NCBI GenBank assembly: GCA_024687845.1
Contig: JAILEL010000060.1
Span: 1 to 13,090, forward strand
Direction of reading: 5' to 3'
DNA length: 13,090 bases
From: Eubacterium sp.
GTDB lineage: Bacteria > Bacillota_A > Clostridia > Lachnospirales > Lachnospiraceae
Shown one piece after another: positions 3,577 through 11,649 of this stretch (positions within the stretch are counted from its first letter, which is position 1; each line of letters starts with the position of its first letter). The translations under genes were made by a program, and so were the position numbers. The notes under the pieces are model-generated. The model had not been told where the DNA came from. It saw only the letters and a list, made by a program, of their open reading frames with translations, and ran no database searches.

Positions 3577-5019
3577 TCATATCACTGCCAAAGCATTTGA
3601 GGGCAACTTCAATCTCTCAAAATCAATCACATATGTACATACCTGTTTAATCAGTTCATTATCATGGGTGACTATAATCAGCGTCTTTCCACTTTGCTGA
3701 AGTTTTTTCAGTAGTTCAGAGACTTGAAGCATATGATAATAATCTAACCCACTTGTAGGTTCATCAAATAATATAATATCTCTTCCAGAAGCAACCGCAG
3801 ATGCAACTGCCACTCTCTGCTTCTGTCCACCAGATAAAGCAAGTGGATGTTTATCAGCATATTCCAGAAGATCAAGGGATTTCAGAATTTCACATGCTTC
3901 CCCTTCATCTGACTGAACCTGAGAAATCATCACTTCTTCAAGAACGCTGTCAGTAAAGAGTTGATGGTTCACATCCTGCATTACCATATATATGCCTTGC
4001 CTTCTCTTTTTATTCTTCCAGATTTCATCTCCTACCTTAAGGGTTGCTTTACATTTTCTCTCCATGCCACATAGACATCTTAAAAATGTTGATTTTCCCA
4101 TTCCATTGGTTCCAACTATCGCCACTATCTCGCCTACTGGTATTTCCATCTGCGGAATATCAAACACAGGTTTTTCACCTTTATAAGCAAATTTCATATT
4201 TGACAATATATATTTATTCGACTCATCTATTTGTTTTTTATTCTGTTCAACATCATTTATAAAACATACTTCCAATGGACTCTGTGCAGTTGCAGCTCTT
4301 AGTCCCAGTCTATGTAGTTCATCTTCCGAAATTGTTTCTAGTTCATCCGGAGTAAATTCCTTTATAACTCTTCCTTCATCCATCAGAAGAGCCCTACTTA
4401 TATAAGGAAAAAGATACGCTATACGATGTTCCGCTATAAGAATCGTCTTTTTTTCTTCTTTCCATACCTCGATCATCCTGCATAGCTCACAGATTCCTTT
4501 ATAATCCAGATTCGCTGATGGTTCATCAAGGATGATCACTTCCACAGGTTCTACCGCAATACTTGCACATGCTATCTTCTGCTTCTCTCCACCTGACAAT
4601 TTGAAGATACTTCTATCCATGAGATTCCTTAAATCATGTCTGTTTACTACAGTATTAATTCTCTGCTCTATCTCATCAGGTTCAATACCAAGGTTCTCAC
4701 ATCCAAAAGCAACTTCACTTGTAGTATCAACATTAAAGAACTGACTTCTTGGATTTTGAAATACAGTACCTACATTCTTAGAAATCTTTCTTAGAGTAGT
4801 CTTGGCAATATCAACTTCATTCACTAAAACAGAACCTGTCAAATCTCCATCATAAAAATGTGGAATAAGTCCATTAACACATCTTACGAGAGTCGACTTG
4901 CCACATCCAGACGGACCGCATACAAGAACAATTTCTCCCTTGTTTATTTCAAGATCAATGTTCTTAAGGCTTTTTTGACCTTTCGCATATTCAAATGATA
5001 CATTATCAAATCTTATCAT
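3577..5019 (-). CDS. ECF transporter double ATPase (EcfA1-EcfA2 fusion)
   Basis: This 480-residue protein carries two ABC ATPase domains in one chain, which drive an energy-coupling-factor importer at the cytoplasmic face. Domain 1 has Walker A GPSGCGKST (35-43), Q-loop FQNP (87-90), signature LSGGE (141-145), Walker B VIILDE (161-166) and switch H198. Domain 2 has GTNGMGKST (303-311), Q348, LSGGQ (395-399), IILFDE (415-420) and H452. All catalytic residues look intact in both. Its ATG overlaps the stop of the EcfT gene as ATGA, showing translational coupling. It is last in the exporter/ECF operon. Fused ATPases are usual for dedicated ECF systems with an MptD-type S component, in contrast to the separate EcfA/A' of shared modules. 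Confidence 0.92.
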   Translation of the reverse strand: MIRFDNVSFEYAKGQKSLKNIDLEINKGEIVLVCGPSGCGKSTLVRCVNGLIPHFYDGDLTGSVLVNEVDIAKTTLRKISKNVGTVFQNPRSQFFNVDTTSEVAFGCENLGIEPDEIEQRINTVVNRHDLRNLMDRSIFKLSGGEKQKIACASIAVEPVEVIILDEPSANLDYKGICELCRMIEVWKEEKKTILIAEHRIAYLFPYISRALLMDEGRVIKEFTPDELETISEDELHRLGLRAATAQSPLEVCFINDVEQNKKQIDESNKYILSNMKFAYKGEKPVFDIPQMEIPVGEIVAIVGTNGMGKSTFLRCLCGMERKCKATLKVGDEIWKNKKRRQGIYMVMQDVNHQLFTDSVLEEVMISQVQSDEGEACEILKSLDLLEYADKHPLALSGGQKQRVAVASAVASGRDIILFDEPTSGLDYYHMLQVSELLKKLQQSGKTLIIVTHDNELIKQVCTYVIDFERLKLPSNALAVI

Positions 5020-5735
5020 ATATAAAACCTACCAATCCCCCACCATATGAAACATGTAAGACAAAAGCCAATTATTATCCAGTCCGCCAATCTAAATCTT
5101 ATACTCCATATGCAGCTTCTTTTCTTACCTACATCCAATCCTCTAGTCATTGCAGCTGCCGAGAGTTCTTCGCCTATGATGGAACATGAAGCTATAAGAG
5201 GAACCATTCTATATTCTACTGCTTCAGTTGCCTTATTAGCTCCCATCTCAATTCCTCTCATACGCATTGCATCATTGATAGCCCCCGACTCTTCAACAAC
5301 TGTAGGAAAAAATCTAAAGATTACACTGATAGGAATAGTAAGTTTGTCTGTTACATGCATCCTATTCATAGCTGCAAGAAACTCCGACACCTTTGTGCTC
5401 TTCACAATATATCTTGCCAAAATGACAGTTGGTAATATCTTTGTAATTATATACAACGATAATGCCAACATAGATTCTACTGCATTTAGTTCATGCTGAA
5501 GAGCCATTTGTGCAAAGTAGCTTCCAATATAGATTACTATTGCTATGATTCCTATCTTCCACTCCCTCTCTGCAAGGAGAAGTAGAACTGGAAGGAGAAC
5601 AAGAATCCAGTAGAACACTATCATCCAAGCCTCTCCTGCATTACCAACAACAAATACTGAGCTTGTAAAAAGAAGCAGCAGCTTTGTTCTAGGATCTAAT
5701 AGAGAATGAACATTTCTATCTAACTTGTATTCCAT
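5016..5735 (-). CDS. ECF transporter transmembrane component EcfT
   Basis: A 239-residue CbiQ/EcfT-family membrane protein that joins the ATPases to the substrate-binding S component. It opens LDPRTKLLLLF, the usual EcfT start, has several hydrophobic segments (20-55, 62-80, 90-112, 215-238) and carries the two coupling motifs: AMRMRG (156-161) and AAMTRG (194-199), corresponding to the family's paired A-R-G sites that contact the ATPases. It starts two bases after the S-component stop and overlaps the ATPase gene by four bases. The gene order S-T-A is compact and likely yields one complex. Confidence 0.9.
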   Translation of the reverse strand: MEYKLDRNVHSLLDPRTKLLLLFTSSVFVVGNAGEAWMIVFYWILVLLPVLLLLAEREWKIGIIAIVIYIGSYFAQMALQHELNAVESMLALSLYIITKILPTVILARYIVKSTKVSEFLAAMNRMHVTDKLTIPISVIFRFFPTVVEESGAINDAMRMRGIEMGANKATEAVEYRMVPLIASCSIIGEELSAAAMTRGLDVGKKRSCIWSIRFRLADWIIIGFCLTCFIWWGIGRFYI

Positions 5736-5737
5736 AA

Positions 5738-6319
5738 TTAGGCTATACCTGCCTTTTCAAAATGTTTTCTAAGTACCTTCGTTCCAATCCATCCACCAAT
5801 TATTCCACAAACTATATCAACAATAAAAAGTACTGGACACATCCAGATTGGAAGCATCTTTGTAACAGAATCTATATACTCCTGTCCAAAATTCTGTCTG
5901 GTGGAGAAATATGCATCAGCATTAAAGAAGATACCGAAATAATTAGCCCAACAATAAAGACCTGAAACTGCAAATGCAATTATTCCTTTCCACTTGCTTT
6001 TATAATCACCTGATCGATAAATAAATTCAGCAGCAAGTCCCGATATAGTTCCAACTATCAGCGCATAATAACTCATTCCTGTTACCCACATAAAAACACC
6101 CAAAATAATATTCATGAGAAGTATCATTCCAAACTTATTAACCTTTGTAAGAAACATCATATAAGGTATTCCTGTAAGCAATGGCACAAATACTATCAAC
6201 AGCACCATCATTATCGGAATTATCCCGGTCATTGCCACTGCACAAACTAATACTGCACATATGGCAGTATATATACCTACATTTATCAAATCCTTTGCAT
6301 TTAATTTATTACTTTCCAT
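5738..6319 (-). CDS. MptD-family (Trep_Strep) ECF S component
   Basis: A 193-residue integral membrane protein with about six hydrophobic segments. It matches, from memory, the Trep_Strep / MptD family of putative ECF substrate-binding components: the opening LNAKDLINVGIYTAICAVLV, then PYMMFLTKVNKFGMILLMN, a later SKWKGIIAFAVSGL and a terminal GGWIGTKVLRKHF. In ECF importers this subunit binds the substrate in the membrane; its substrate is not established for this family. It is preceded by AAGGGAAA at good spacing, sits 81 bases after the second ABC exporter gene and is followed within two bases by EcfT. Association with siderophore or metallophore uptake is inferred from neighbours. Confidence 0.85.
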   Translation of the reverse strand: MESNKLNAKDLINVGIYTAICAVLVCAVAMTGIIPIMMVLLIVFVPLLTGIPYMMFLTKVNKFGMILLMNIILGVFMWVTGMSYYALIVGTISGLAAEFIYRSGDYKSKWKGIIAFAVSGLYCWANYFGIFFNADAYFSTRQNFGQEYIDSVTKMLPIWMCPVLFIVDIVCGIIGGWIGTKVLRKHFEKAGIA

Positions 6320-6400
6320 TTTTATTTCCCTTCTGTTTTTTTATATTTTTTCGCAAACGCTCAAAATAACATGTCCTCAGTAATGAAATCTATATACAGA

Positions 6401-8134
6401 TCACATTCTCCAGTTCTGGGATATCATCTGCTGCTTCTTCATACGACTATAGATACTGTCATATCCATTGAGCTTTTCTGGACTTCCCTGTTCTGCAACA
6501 ACTCCATCCTTCAGAACCACAATATTGTCTGCACTTGCAATTGTTCTCATCCTGTGAGCGATGATCATTACTGTCTTATTCTTTATGAGTCTCGATAATG
6601 CTTCCTGAATTGCAGTTTCATTTTCTGCATCAAGAGATGCTGTCGCTTCATCCAGAAGTATAATCGGAGCATCCTTTAAAAACGCCCTAGCTATAGATAT
6701 TCTCTGCCTCTCGCCTCCGGAAAGCTCACTTCCATTTTCTCCTATATAGGTGTCATACTTTTCCGGAAGAAGTTTTACAAACTCTTCACAATTTGCCAGT
6801 CTTGCTGCCTCTAAAACTTCTTCATCAGTCGCTCCATTTTTCCCTATACGTATATTTTCCATGACTGAGTTATTAAAAAGCGTTACATCCTGAAAAACGA
6901 TTGAATAATTCCTTAACAGTGTTTCCGGATCAATCTTAGAAATGTCTTCTCCTCCCAAAGTAATCGATCCTTCATTCACATCCCAGAATCTTGCAGCAAG
7001 CCTCGATATAGTTGTTTTTCCTCCACCAGAAGGACCAATAAGTGCCGTAACCTCTCCCTGTTTTGCAGTAAAACTTACATCTTTCAGTACATCCTCATCC
7101 TCAGAATATTTGAAACCAACATGATCAAAAACAATATCATAGCCACTGTTATTCATCACATCTACCCCTGTCTGAGGCTTTGTAGATAGAACCTCATCAA
7201 GTCTCTCGCATTGTATTCCTGTCGCAATTATTGCTGCAAAATTTTGAAGTGTTATCTGCATCGGATCATAGAGTCTTGCAACCAGCATAAGGAACATAAA
7301 AAATGTCAGTAGAGATATTTCTCCTTTTGCGAAAAGAGCACCACCTACAACAGCGGTAGTACCAATACCTATTTTTAAAATGATTGCTGACGAATTAACA
7401 TATACAGCCATCTTAAGTTCAGTGAAAAGTTCCTGTTTTTCAACTTTTCTTATTTTTGTTTCCAACTCTTCCATGTATCTGTCTTCTGCATTATTAGCTC
7501 TAAGATCCCTGATGGACTCCAGACATTCCTGTATACCGTCAGACATGTTAAGCTTTATCTCAGAATTTTTACGAACAGCTGCTTTCTCTGCACCTGAACA
7601 GCTGATAATAATGATGAATGCAACAGGGATCACCCAGAAGCTTGCAAGAACCATTCTCCAATCAAATACAAAGAACAAACTTACTCCCACAAGAAACACT
7701 GAGATTATCGCGCCTATCAGTTCGGGAATCCAGTGACTGGATGCTGTTTCAATCTGAGCACAATCACCCATGATATTAGTTGTAAGATCCGCTATATTCT
7801 TCTTCCCAAAATACGAAAGAGGAAGCTTCCTCAGTTTTTCTGCGATTGTCGTTCTCCTGACACCGCTTTCTCTATAGGTTGTTAGAAATGTAGCATTGTA
7901 CTGTATGAAGTTGGTTAATGCTATCAGGAATATAATTACTGTTGAACCGATCACATAAAACGGAATCCGGTCTTTTGAAAGCGTTCCCTCCAAAAGGTCC
8001 TTGATCAGAGAATAAAGAATTCCGGCCGACATCATAAGAACTATATTTGTTACTGTCACACATACACATGCCTTGATCATATCTACTGCGCCCTGTCTGG
8101 ATAGGGCATATTTATGTTGTAATTTATCTATCAT
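6401..8134 (-). CDS. ABC transporter permease/ATPase, second subunit of heterodimer
   Basis: A 577-residue half transporter with an N-terminal type IV (exporter-fold) membrane domain and a C-terminal ATPase. Counting from ATG at 8134: Walker A GPSGGGKTT (367-375), Q415, signature LSGGERQ (471-477), Walker B IILLDE (491-496), D-loop SLDAE and H527; all look intact. I chose 8134 because the upstream gene stops one base before it (TAA-G-ATG) and a GGAAGGTGG sequence precedes it, whereas the longer frame from 8200 would overlap that gene by 65 bases. It pairs with the neighbouring 587-residue protein, as in IrtAB, YbtPQ and many multidrug exporters. The direction of transport cannot be read from the sequence. 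Confidence 0.9.
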   Translation of the reverse strand: MIDKLQHKYALSRQGAVDMIKACVCVTVTNIVLMMSAGILYSLIKDLLEGTLSKDRIPFYVIGSTVIIFLIALTNFIQYNATFLTTYRESGVRRTTIAEKLRKLPLSYFGKKNIADLTTNIMGDCAQIETASSHWIPELIGAIISVFLVGVSLFFVFDWRMVLASFWVIPVAFIIIISCSGAEKAAVRKNSEIKLNMSDGIQECLESIRDLRANNAEDRYMEELETKIRKVEKQELFTELKMAVYVNSSAIILKIGIGTTAVVGGALFAKGEISLLTFFMFLMLVARLYDPMQITLQNFAAIIATGIQCERLDEVLSTKPQTGVDVMNNSGYDIVFDHVGFKYSEDEDVLKDVSFTAKQGEVTALIGPSGGGKTTISRLAARFWDVNEGSITLGGEDISKIDPETLLRNYSIVFQDVTLFNNSVMENIRIGKNGATDEEVLEAARLANCEEFVKLLPEKYDTYIGENGSELSGGERQRISIARAFLKDAPIILLDEATASLDAENETAIQEALSRLIKNKTVMIIAHRMRTIASADNIVVLKDGVVAEQGSPEKLNGYDSIYSRMKKQQMISQNWRM

Positions 8135-8135
8135 C

Positions 8136-9899
8136 TTACGCACCCACCTTCCATTCGATTGATCTTGAATATTCATCAAACATGCGTCTGTAAAGTCCAT
8201 TTCTATTCATGAGTTCATCATGATTTCCGCTTTCGACACATTTTCCGTCATCCATAACAAATATTCTGTCAGCATTCATAACAGTGCTAAGTCTATGTGC
8301 AATCATAATAAGTGTTCTTCCTTTTGATAACTCCTCAAAAGCAGCCTGTACTCTTGACTCGTTATCCGGATCCGCAAACGCTGTAGCTTCATCCAAAATA
8401 AGTATTGGGGCATCCTTTAGAACAGCTCTTGCTATGGTAATCCTCTGCTGTTCCCCCCCAGAAAGATAGGTTCCTTTTTCTCCTATTACGGTGTGAATTC
8501 CATTAGGAAGCTTCTCTATAATGTCCATACATTGAGCCTTTTCCAGAGCATTCATCACTTCCTGCTCCGTTGCATCCTGTCTGGCCATTCGAACATTTTC
8601 CAGGATAGACTTCTTTATGAGCCTACTATCCTGAAAAACGAAGGACACTTGTTTCATCAATTCAGCCGATGAAATATCCTTAACATTCACCCCTCCGATC
8701 TGTATCTCTCCGTCACTTACATCGAAAAATCTTACCATCAGCTCAGCGAGTGTTGTTTTTCCTGAGCCTGACGGTCCTACAAGAGCCACATGTTCTCCGG
8801 AGGCTATCTTCATCGATACATTTTGAACTGCATCCCTTGTTGCATCTTTATATCTGTATGTTACATTTTTAAGCTCTACTCCGTGATCCGCAGGAATTCT
8901 ACCATCCTTATTATTTGAAAGTGGTTCTATTTCCATGATAGACTCTACTCTCTTAAGTGCATCTATAAGCGTCATCTCTGCCTCGCCAGAATAAGCCACC
9001 TTTGTAAGCGCAACGGTAATAAGTGGCGTCACAATTATGTAGTACATAACATTAAGAATATCTCCCGCAGTCGTCCCATCCTTTGTAATGGAAAAAGCCG
9101 CGATTACAATAAATACAAATATTGCATTAATGCATGTCATAAATGCTGTCATCGGAAATCTCAACATAAGTGTGTAATCGGTAGCCCATTTGCCGAAGCC
9201 ATCTATATTTTCCTTAAATCTCTTAAATGAATGTATAGTCTGACCAAAGGTTTTAACCACTGGAACACCTCTGACATACTCTGTCGCCTCGCTGCTCATG
9301 GTTTCCAAAGCATTCTGATACTCGGCCATTTTCTCCTGCATTCCCTTGCCCATCATAGACATCATGAATGCAAATCCTAAAACCGCCGGAATCATGCAAA
9401 ACAGTCCCATTTTCCAGTTAAATGCAAATATTAAAACCAGAAGCCCTATAGGCGTAACTGTTGCAACAGTTTTATCAGGAAGCTGATGAGCGATAAATGT
9501 TTCAGTGGCCGCAGTCGAATCATTTACTATACGTCTGATTTTTCCTGTACCATCTTCATCAAATACTCCCAGAGGAAGTGTAATTATCCTCCTCATAAGA
9601 GAACTTCTCATATTCGCCTGAACTCTAAATGCTGCTATATGCGTGCATAGGAGTGCAGCTATATAAATAAGCAAAGATGCCACAGTAAGTATGACCGCCT
9701 GCCATGCATATCTGTTGATCTGTCCCAAGTCCTCTCCATTTACCGCAATACTTATGATCTTCCACAGATCATAGTATGGTATCAGTACTATTACCGCACT
9801 CACACCGGCTAAAAACCGGCCAAGTGTAATGAGTTTTTTATGCCCGCCGGCATACTGTCCGATCAATTTCATATGATCAAATTTTGGTGTTTTACCCAA
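8136..9899 (-). CDS. ABC transporter permease/ATPase, first subunit; TTG start
   Basis: A 587-residue half transporter, first gene of the operon. It has six hydrophobic helices within about 25-320, then Walker A GPSGSGKTT (375-383), Q423, signature LSGGEQQ (479-485), Walker B ILILDE (499-504) and H535. The segment following Walker B reads DEATAFADPDNE. From memory FADP(E/D)NE is typical of the IrtB/YbtQ-like branch associated with siderophore uptake, rather than the SLD of ordinary exporters; this is suggestive only. The start is TTG, supported by AGGAGG eight bases upstream; the first ATG (codon 10) lacks a ribosome site. The next gene follows after one base. Expression is probably controlled by the adjacent TetR. 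Confidence 0.9.
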   Translation of the reverse strand: MGKTPKFDHMKLIGQYAGGHKKLITLGRFLAGVSAVIVLIPYYDLWKIISIAVNGEDLGQINRYAWQAVILTVASLLIYIAALLCTHIAAFRVQANMRSSLMRRIITLPLGVFDEDGTGKIRRIVNDSTAATETFIAHQLPDKTVATVTPIGLLVLIFAFNWKMGLFCMIPAVLGFAFMMSMMGKGMQEKMAEYQNALETMSSEATEYVRGVPVVKTFGQTIHSFKRFKENIDGFGKWATDYTLMLRFPMTAFMTCINAIFVFIVIAAFSITKDGTTAGDILNVMYYIIVTPLITVALTKVAYSGEAEMTLIDALKRVESIMEIEPLSNNKDGRIPADHGVELKNVTYRYKDATRDAVQNVSMKIASGEHVALVGPSGSGKTTLAELMVRFFDVSDGEIQIGGVNVKDISSAELMKQVSFVFQDSRLIKKSILENVRMARQDATEQEVMNALEKAQCMDIIEKLPNGIHTVIGEKGTYLSGGEQQRITIARAVLKDAPILILDEATAFADPDNESRVQAAFEELSKGRTLIMIAHRLSTVMNADRIFVMDDGKCVESGNHDELMNRNGLYRRMFDEYSRSIEWKVGA

Positions 9900-9991
9900 A
9901 TTTTCTCCCTCCTACTGCTTTCTTTGTATCTGTCCTAATCTTTTAGTCATCCATATAACTAATAGATTCAAAAACATTCGCCCACAAATTA

Positions 9992-10042
9992 AATATAGTT
10001 ACTTATCATTAGTTATCACTAACCGCATATCGATAACTAACG
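9992..10042 (-). promoter_or_regulatory. Likely promoter/operator region of the ABC-ECF operon
   Basis: The 168-base gap between the TetR gene and the transporter operon holds a cluster of GTTA/TAAC elements: AGTTATCACTAAC (10011-10023) and CGATAACTAACG (10031-10042). A possible -10 TATATT (9992-9997) lies downstream, without a good -35. Similar elements (GTTATC…GCTAAC) lie in the promoter of the TetR gene, so a shared repressor is plausible. Confidence 0.45.
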
Positions 10043-10050
10043 ACATTAAA

Positions 10051-10070
10051 AAAGAGCCTTGCGGCTCTTT
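10051..10070 (-). terminator. Bidirectional terminator after TetR
   Basis: An 8-bp stem AAAGAGCC / GGCTCTTT with a 3-4 base loop is followed by TTTTT on the minus strand and by TTTAATTT on the plus strand. It overlaps the stop codon of the TetR gene and separates it from the ABC-ECF operon. Confidence 0.85.
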
Positions 10071-10686
10071 AATTTAATCCCATAATCTTCAGCCATCCTG
10101 GCATAAAAAATTCCTGTATGGTATTTAAGTATTTATCAATTTTTGATTCATCAACTCCATGAATGATTGGTTCAAAACATGCAGTCAGATATGCTGAAAG
10201 CAGCATATGTACTTCCTCCTCATCAACATCAATGGTAGGATATCCATTATCCTTTAAATATCTTATAGCTTCGAGAAATTCTTTTTGATTACTCTGAACA
10301 TATTCATGAATGAAATTCTCGTATTTAGTACCTGCAGAACAAGTCATTAATAGTATGAACTCATCTCTTCTGGGAAGTATCACCTCTCTTATTAAATCCA
10401 CAAAGGATTCTCCAAAAAGATCTACCCCACCTGCATTTTTGTCAATAAGACTATACTTTTTTTCAGTATGTCTACGAGTCCATTTCCGCATTTCCTCAAT
10501 CAACGGATCAACCATTGCCGAATACATTGCCTCTTTATCAGCATAATGTCTATATAAACCAGCAGATGTCATTCCTGCCCGCGCTCCAATGCTTCGAATT
10601 GATGCTGCTTCAAATCCTTTTTCCAGGAACTCCTCTTTTATAGCTCTGTTCACTTTTATATGGCTTAATGTCTTATCTCTCGGCAT
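10069..10686 (-). CDS. TetR/AcrR-family repressor beside the ABC-ECF operon
   Basis: A 205-residue TetR protein. The N-terminal domain contains KVNRAIKEEFLEKGFEAASI, then RSIGARAGMTSAGLYRHYADKEAMY, the family helix-turn-helix at about 29-48. The C-terminal helical ligand domain is not assignable to a ligand. It has its own promoter (10729-10757) and terminator, and lies directly upstream of the transporter operon on the same strand. GTTATC/TAAC-type elements downstream of its own -10 and in the transporter promoter suggest that it represses both. It shares little with the other TetR of the window beyond the DNA-binding domain. Confidence 0.9.
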   Translation of the reverse strand: MPRDKTLSHIKVNRAIKEEFLEKGFEAASIRSIGARAGMTSAGLYRHYADKEAMYSAMVDPLIEEMRKWTRRHTEKKYSLIDKNAGGVDLFGESFVDLIREVILPRRDEFILLMTCSAGTKYENFIHEYVQSNQKEFLEAIRYLKDNGYPTIDVDEEEVHMLLSAYLTACFEPIIHGVDESKIDKYLNTIQEFFMPGWLKIMGLN

Positions 10687-10707
10687 ATAATAATCTCTTT
10701 AACATAA

Positions 10708-10727
10708 GTTATCATTGTTCGCTAACG
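10708..10727. promoter_or_regulatory. Probable TetR autoregulatory operator
   Basis: GTTATC and GCTAAC form an imperfect inverted repeat around seven bases, just downstream of the -10 of the TetR gene and upstream of its start codon. The half-sites resemble those at 10011-10042. Confidence 0.45.
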
Positions 10728-10728
10728 T

Positions 10729-10757
10729 AGATTACTAAAAATCATGTTATTTGTCAA
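10729..10757 (-). promoter_or_regulatory. Promoter of the second TetR gene
   Basis: The -35 is a perfect TTGACA (10752-10757), the spacer is 17 bp and the -10 is TAATCT (10729-10734). Confidence 0.75.
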
Positions 10758-10787
10758 GTTCAATGTTAAATATCTTAATTGAATGTA

Positions 10788-11189
10788 CTACATTAAATCA
10801 CTTAATTGTCTGCTATAAAAGAAATCGTGTACCATTTCATTATATTCGCGCCACATAGGGAGCGTGTTACAAATGTTATTTCTAGGACAATCAAACCCCT
10901 TGTCTTTTAGGCATGATACTGGAGCAAGAGGGCCCTCAAGTTTTTCTAAAATCTCTCCCACATTATACTCTTCCGGTCTCTTTGTCAGCTTGTAGCCTCC
11001 ACCTTTCCCACTGATTCCTACTACCAGCTCATATCTCACCATATCCTTCATAATAACTTCCAGATATTTTATCGAAATATCCTGTCTTTCGGCTATATCC
11101 TTTAGAGGTGAATATCCCTCACTTTTCTTTTCAAACACAGCCAAATCTAACATTACTCTAAGTGCATAACGCCCTTTTGAAGAAATCAT
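10788..11189 (-). CDS. Rrf2-family regulator with Fe-S-type cysteines
   Basis: A 133-residue protein, full length for Rrf2. The N-terminal winged helix begins MISSKGRYALRVMLDLA and contains LKDIAERQDISIKYLEVIM and the wing VVGISGKGGGYKLTKRPEEY. C93, C101 and C107 (spacings of seven and five residues) sit where IscR/NsrR-type members bind an Fe-S cluster; cysteine-free members such as CymR lack them. It may thus sense iron, Fe-S status or nitric oxide. GGGAGG lies eight bases before the ATG. It has its own promoter with an inverted repeat over the -10, and no clear terminator separates it from the TetR gene. The usual isc/cysteine genes are not adjacent here, so its targets are unknown. Confidence 0.9.
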   Translation of the reverse strand: MISSKGRYALRVMLDLAVFEKKSEGYSPLKDIAERQDISIKYLEVIMKDMVRYELVVGISGKGGGYKLTKRPEEYNVGEILEKLEGPLAPVSCLKDKGFDCPRNNICNTLPMWREYNEMVHDFFYSRQLSDLM

Positions 11190-11211
11190 AATTATTGCCT
11201 CCCTTTTTTCA

Positions 11212-11245
11212 CCCTATTATACTATAGGTTGATAGGGCAAATCAA
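11212..11245 (-). promoter_or_regulatory. Rrf2 gene promoter with overlapping inverted repeat
   Basis: The -35 is TTGATT (11240-11245), the spacer is 18 bp and the -10 is a perfect TATAAT (11216-11221). CCCTAT (11212-11217) and ATAGGG (11232-11237) form an inverted repeat across the -10 and spacer, well placed for autorepression. Confidence 0.7.
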
Positions 11246-11284
11246 GAAAAATATATCTAATATTTTTTAGTCCTCTCCTCTATA

Positions 11285-11311
11285 GAAAAAACCTGGTCGT
11301 TTTGACCAGGT
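11285..11311 (-). terminator. Terminator of the methyltransferase/remnant operon
   Basis: An 8-bp perfect stem (ACCTGGTC with GACCAGGT) closes loop AAAAC and is followed by TTTTTT on the minus strand. The core is nearly the same as the terminator at 1732-1758. Confidence 0.9.
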
Positions 11312-11337
11312 CGATACTATTTGTATATTTTAATTCT

Positions 11338-11478
11338 TCAACTTGATATTTTCCCATTGAATGCTTTATCAATTAATCTTATTAGCGCTTTTGGATTCTT
11401 ATGTATCAGTTCTGCATGACCGATATTTCTAAACATCTTATTACAAAAATGTATTCCGTCTTTTTTGAGTCTATAAAG
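11338..11478 (-). pseudogene. C-terminal fragment, perhaps of an alpha/beta hydrolase
   Basis: The frame reads KKDGIHFCNKMFRNIGHAEL then IHKNPKALIRLIDKAFNGKI to a TGA at 11338. The NIGHAELIHKNPKAL…LI…F pattern resembles the catalytic-histidine end of an alpha/beta hydrolase, but only about 45 residues remain, so the family is a guess. Upstream, the same frame continues as an out-of-frame reading of the PHP fragment; a 91-codon ORF starting at 11613 is therefore an artefact of the fusion. Confidence 0.4.
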
Positions 11479-11638
11479 GATCAATACAATGTGCAGGAGC
11501 AAAAGTCTGCGCAGCATGCGAAGTAAATCCCAGTGAAACGAATCCCATTTCATAAGCTGTACGAGCCATATCGCTAGCTGTTGTCTTTCCATCACAGAAA
11601 GTTGTATGTACATGTGCAGAAGATAATATTTTACTCAT
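11471..11638 (-). pseudogene. Truncated PHP-domain phosphatase start
   Basis: ATG at 11638, with AAGGAAAA upstream, encodes 55 residues: MSKILSSAHVHTTFCDGKTT, then ASDMARTAYEMGFVSLGFTS and HAAQTFAPAHCIDPL before TAG. HVHTTFCDGK with the later GF.SH is the metal-binding start of the PHP family, closest to histidinol-phosphatase (HisK type), which is normally about 260-280 residues. Only the first metal-binding motifs remain, so it cannot be active. It follows the methyltransferase remnant within 11 bases and runs into an unrelated C-terminal fragment, indicating a large internal deletion. Confidence 0.7.
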
Positions 11639-11649
11639 CTTTTTCCTTT

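Noticed and set aside
5047..5499. 150-codon plus-strand ORF opposite EcfT
   Set aside because: It lies wholly antisense to a well-conserved EcfT gene, has no family resemblance, and the minus-strand coupling is clear.
8135..8200. Longer start for the second ABC subunit (8200)
   Set aside because: It would overlap the upstream gene by 65 bases and lacks a ribosome site; the ATG at 8134 follows the upstream stop by one base.
11338..11613. 91-codon ORF as a real gene
   Set aside because: Its first half is an out-of-frame reading of the PHP fragment; only the last 45 or so residues look protein-like.
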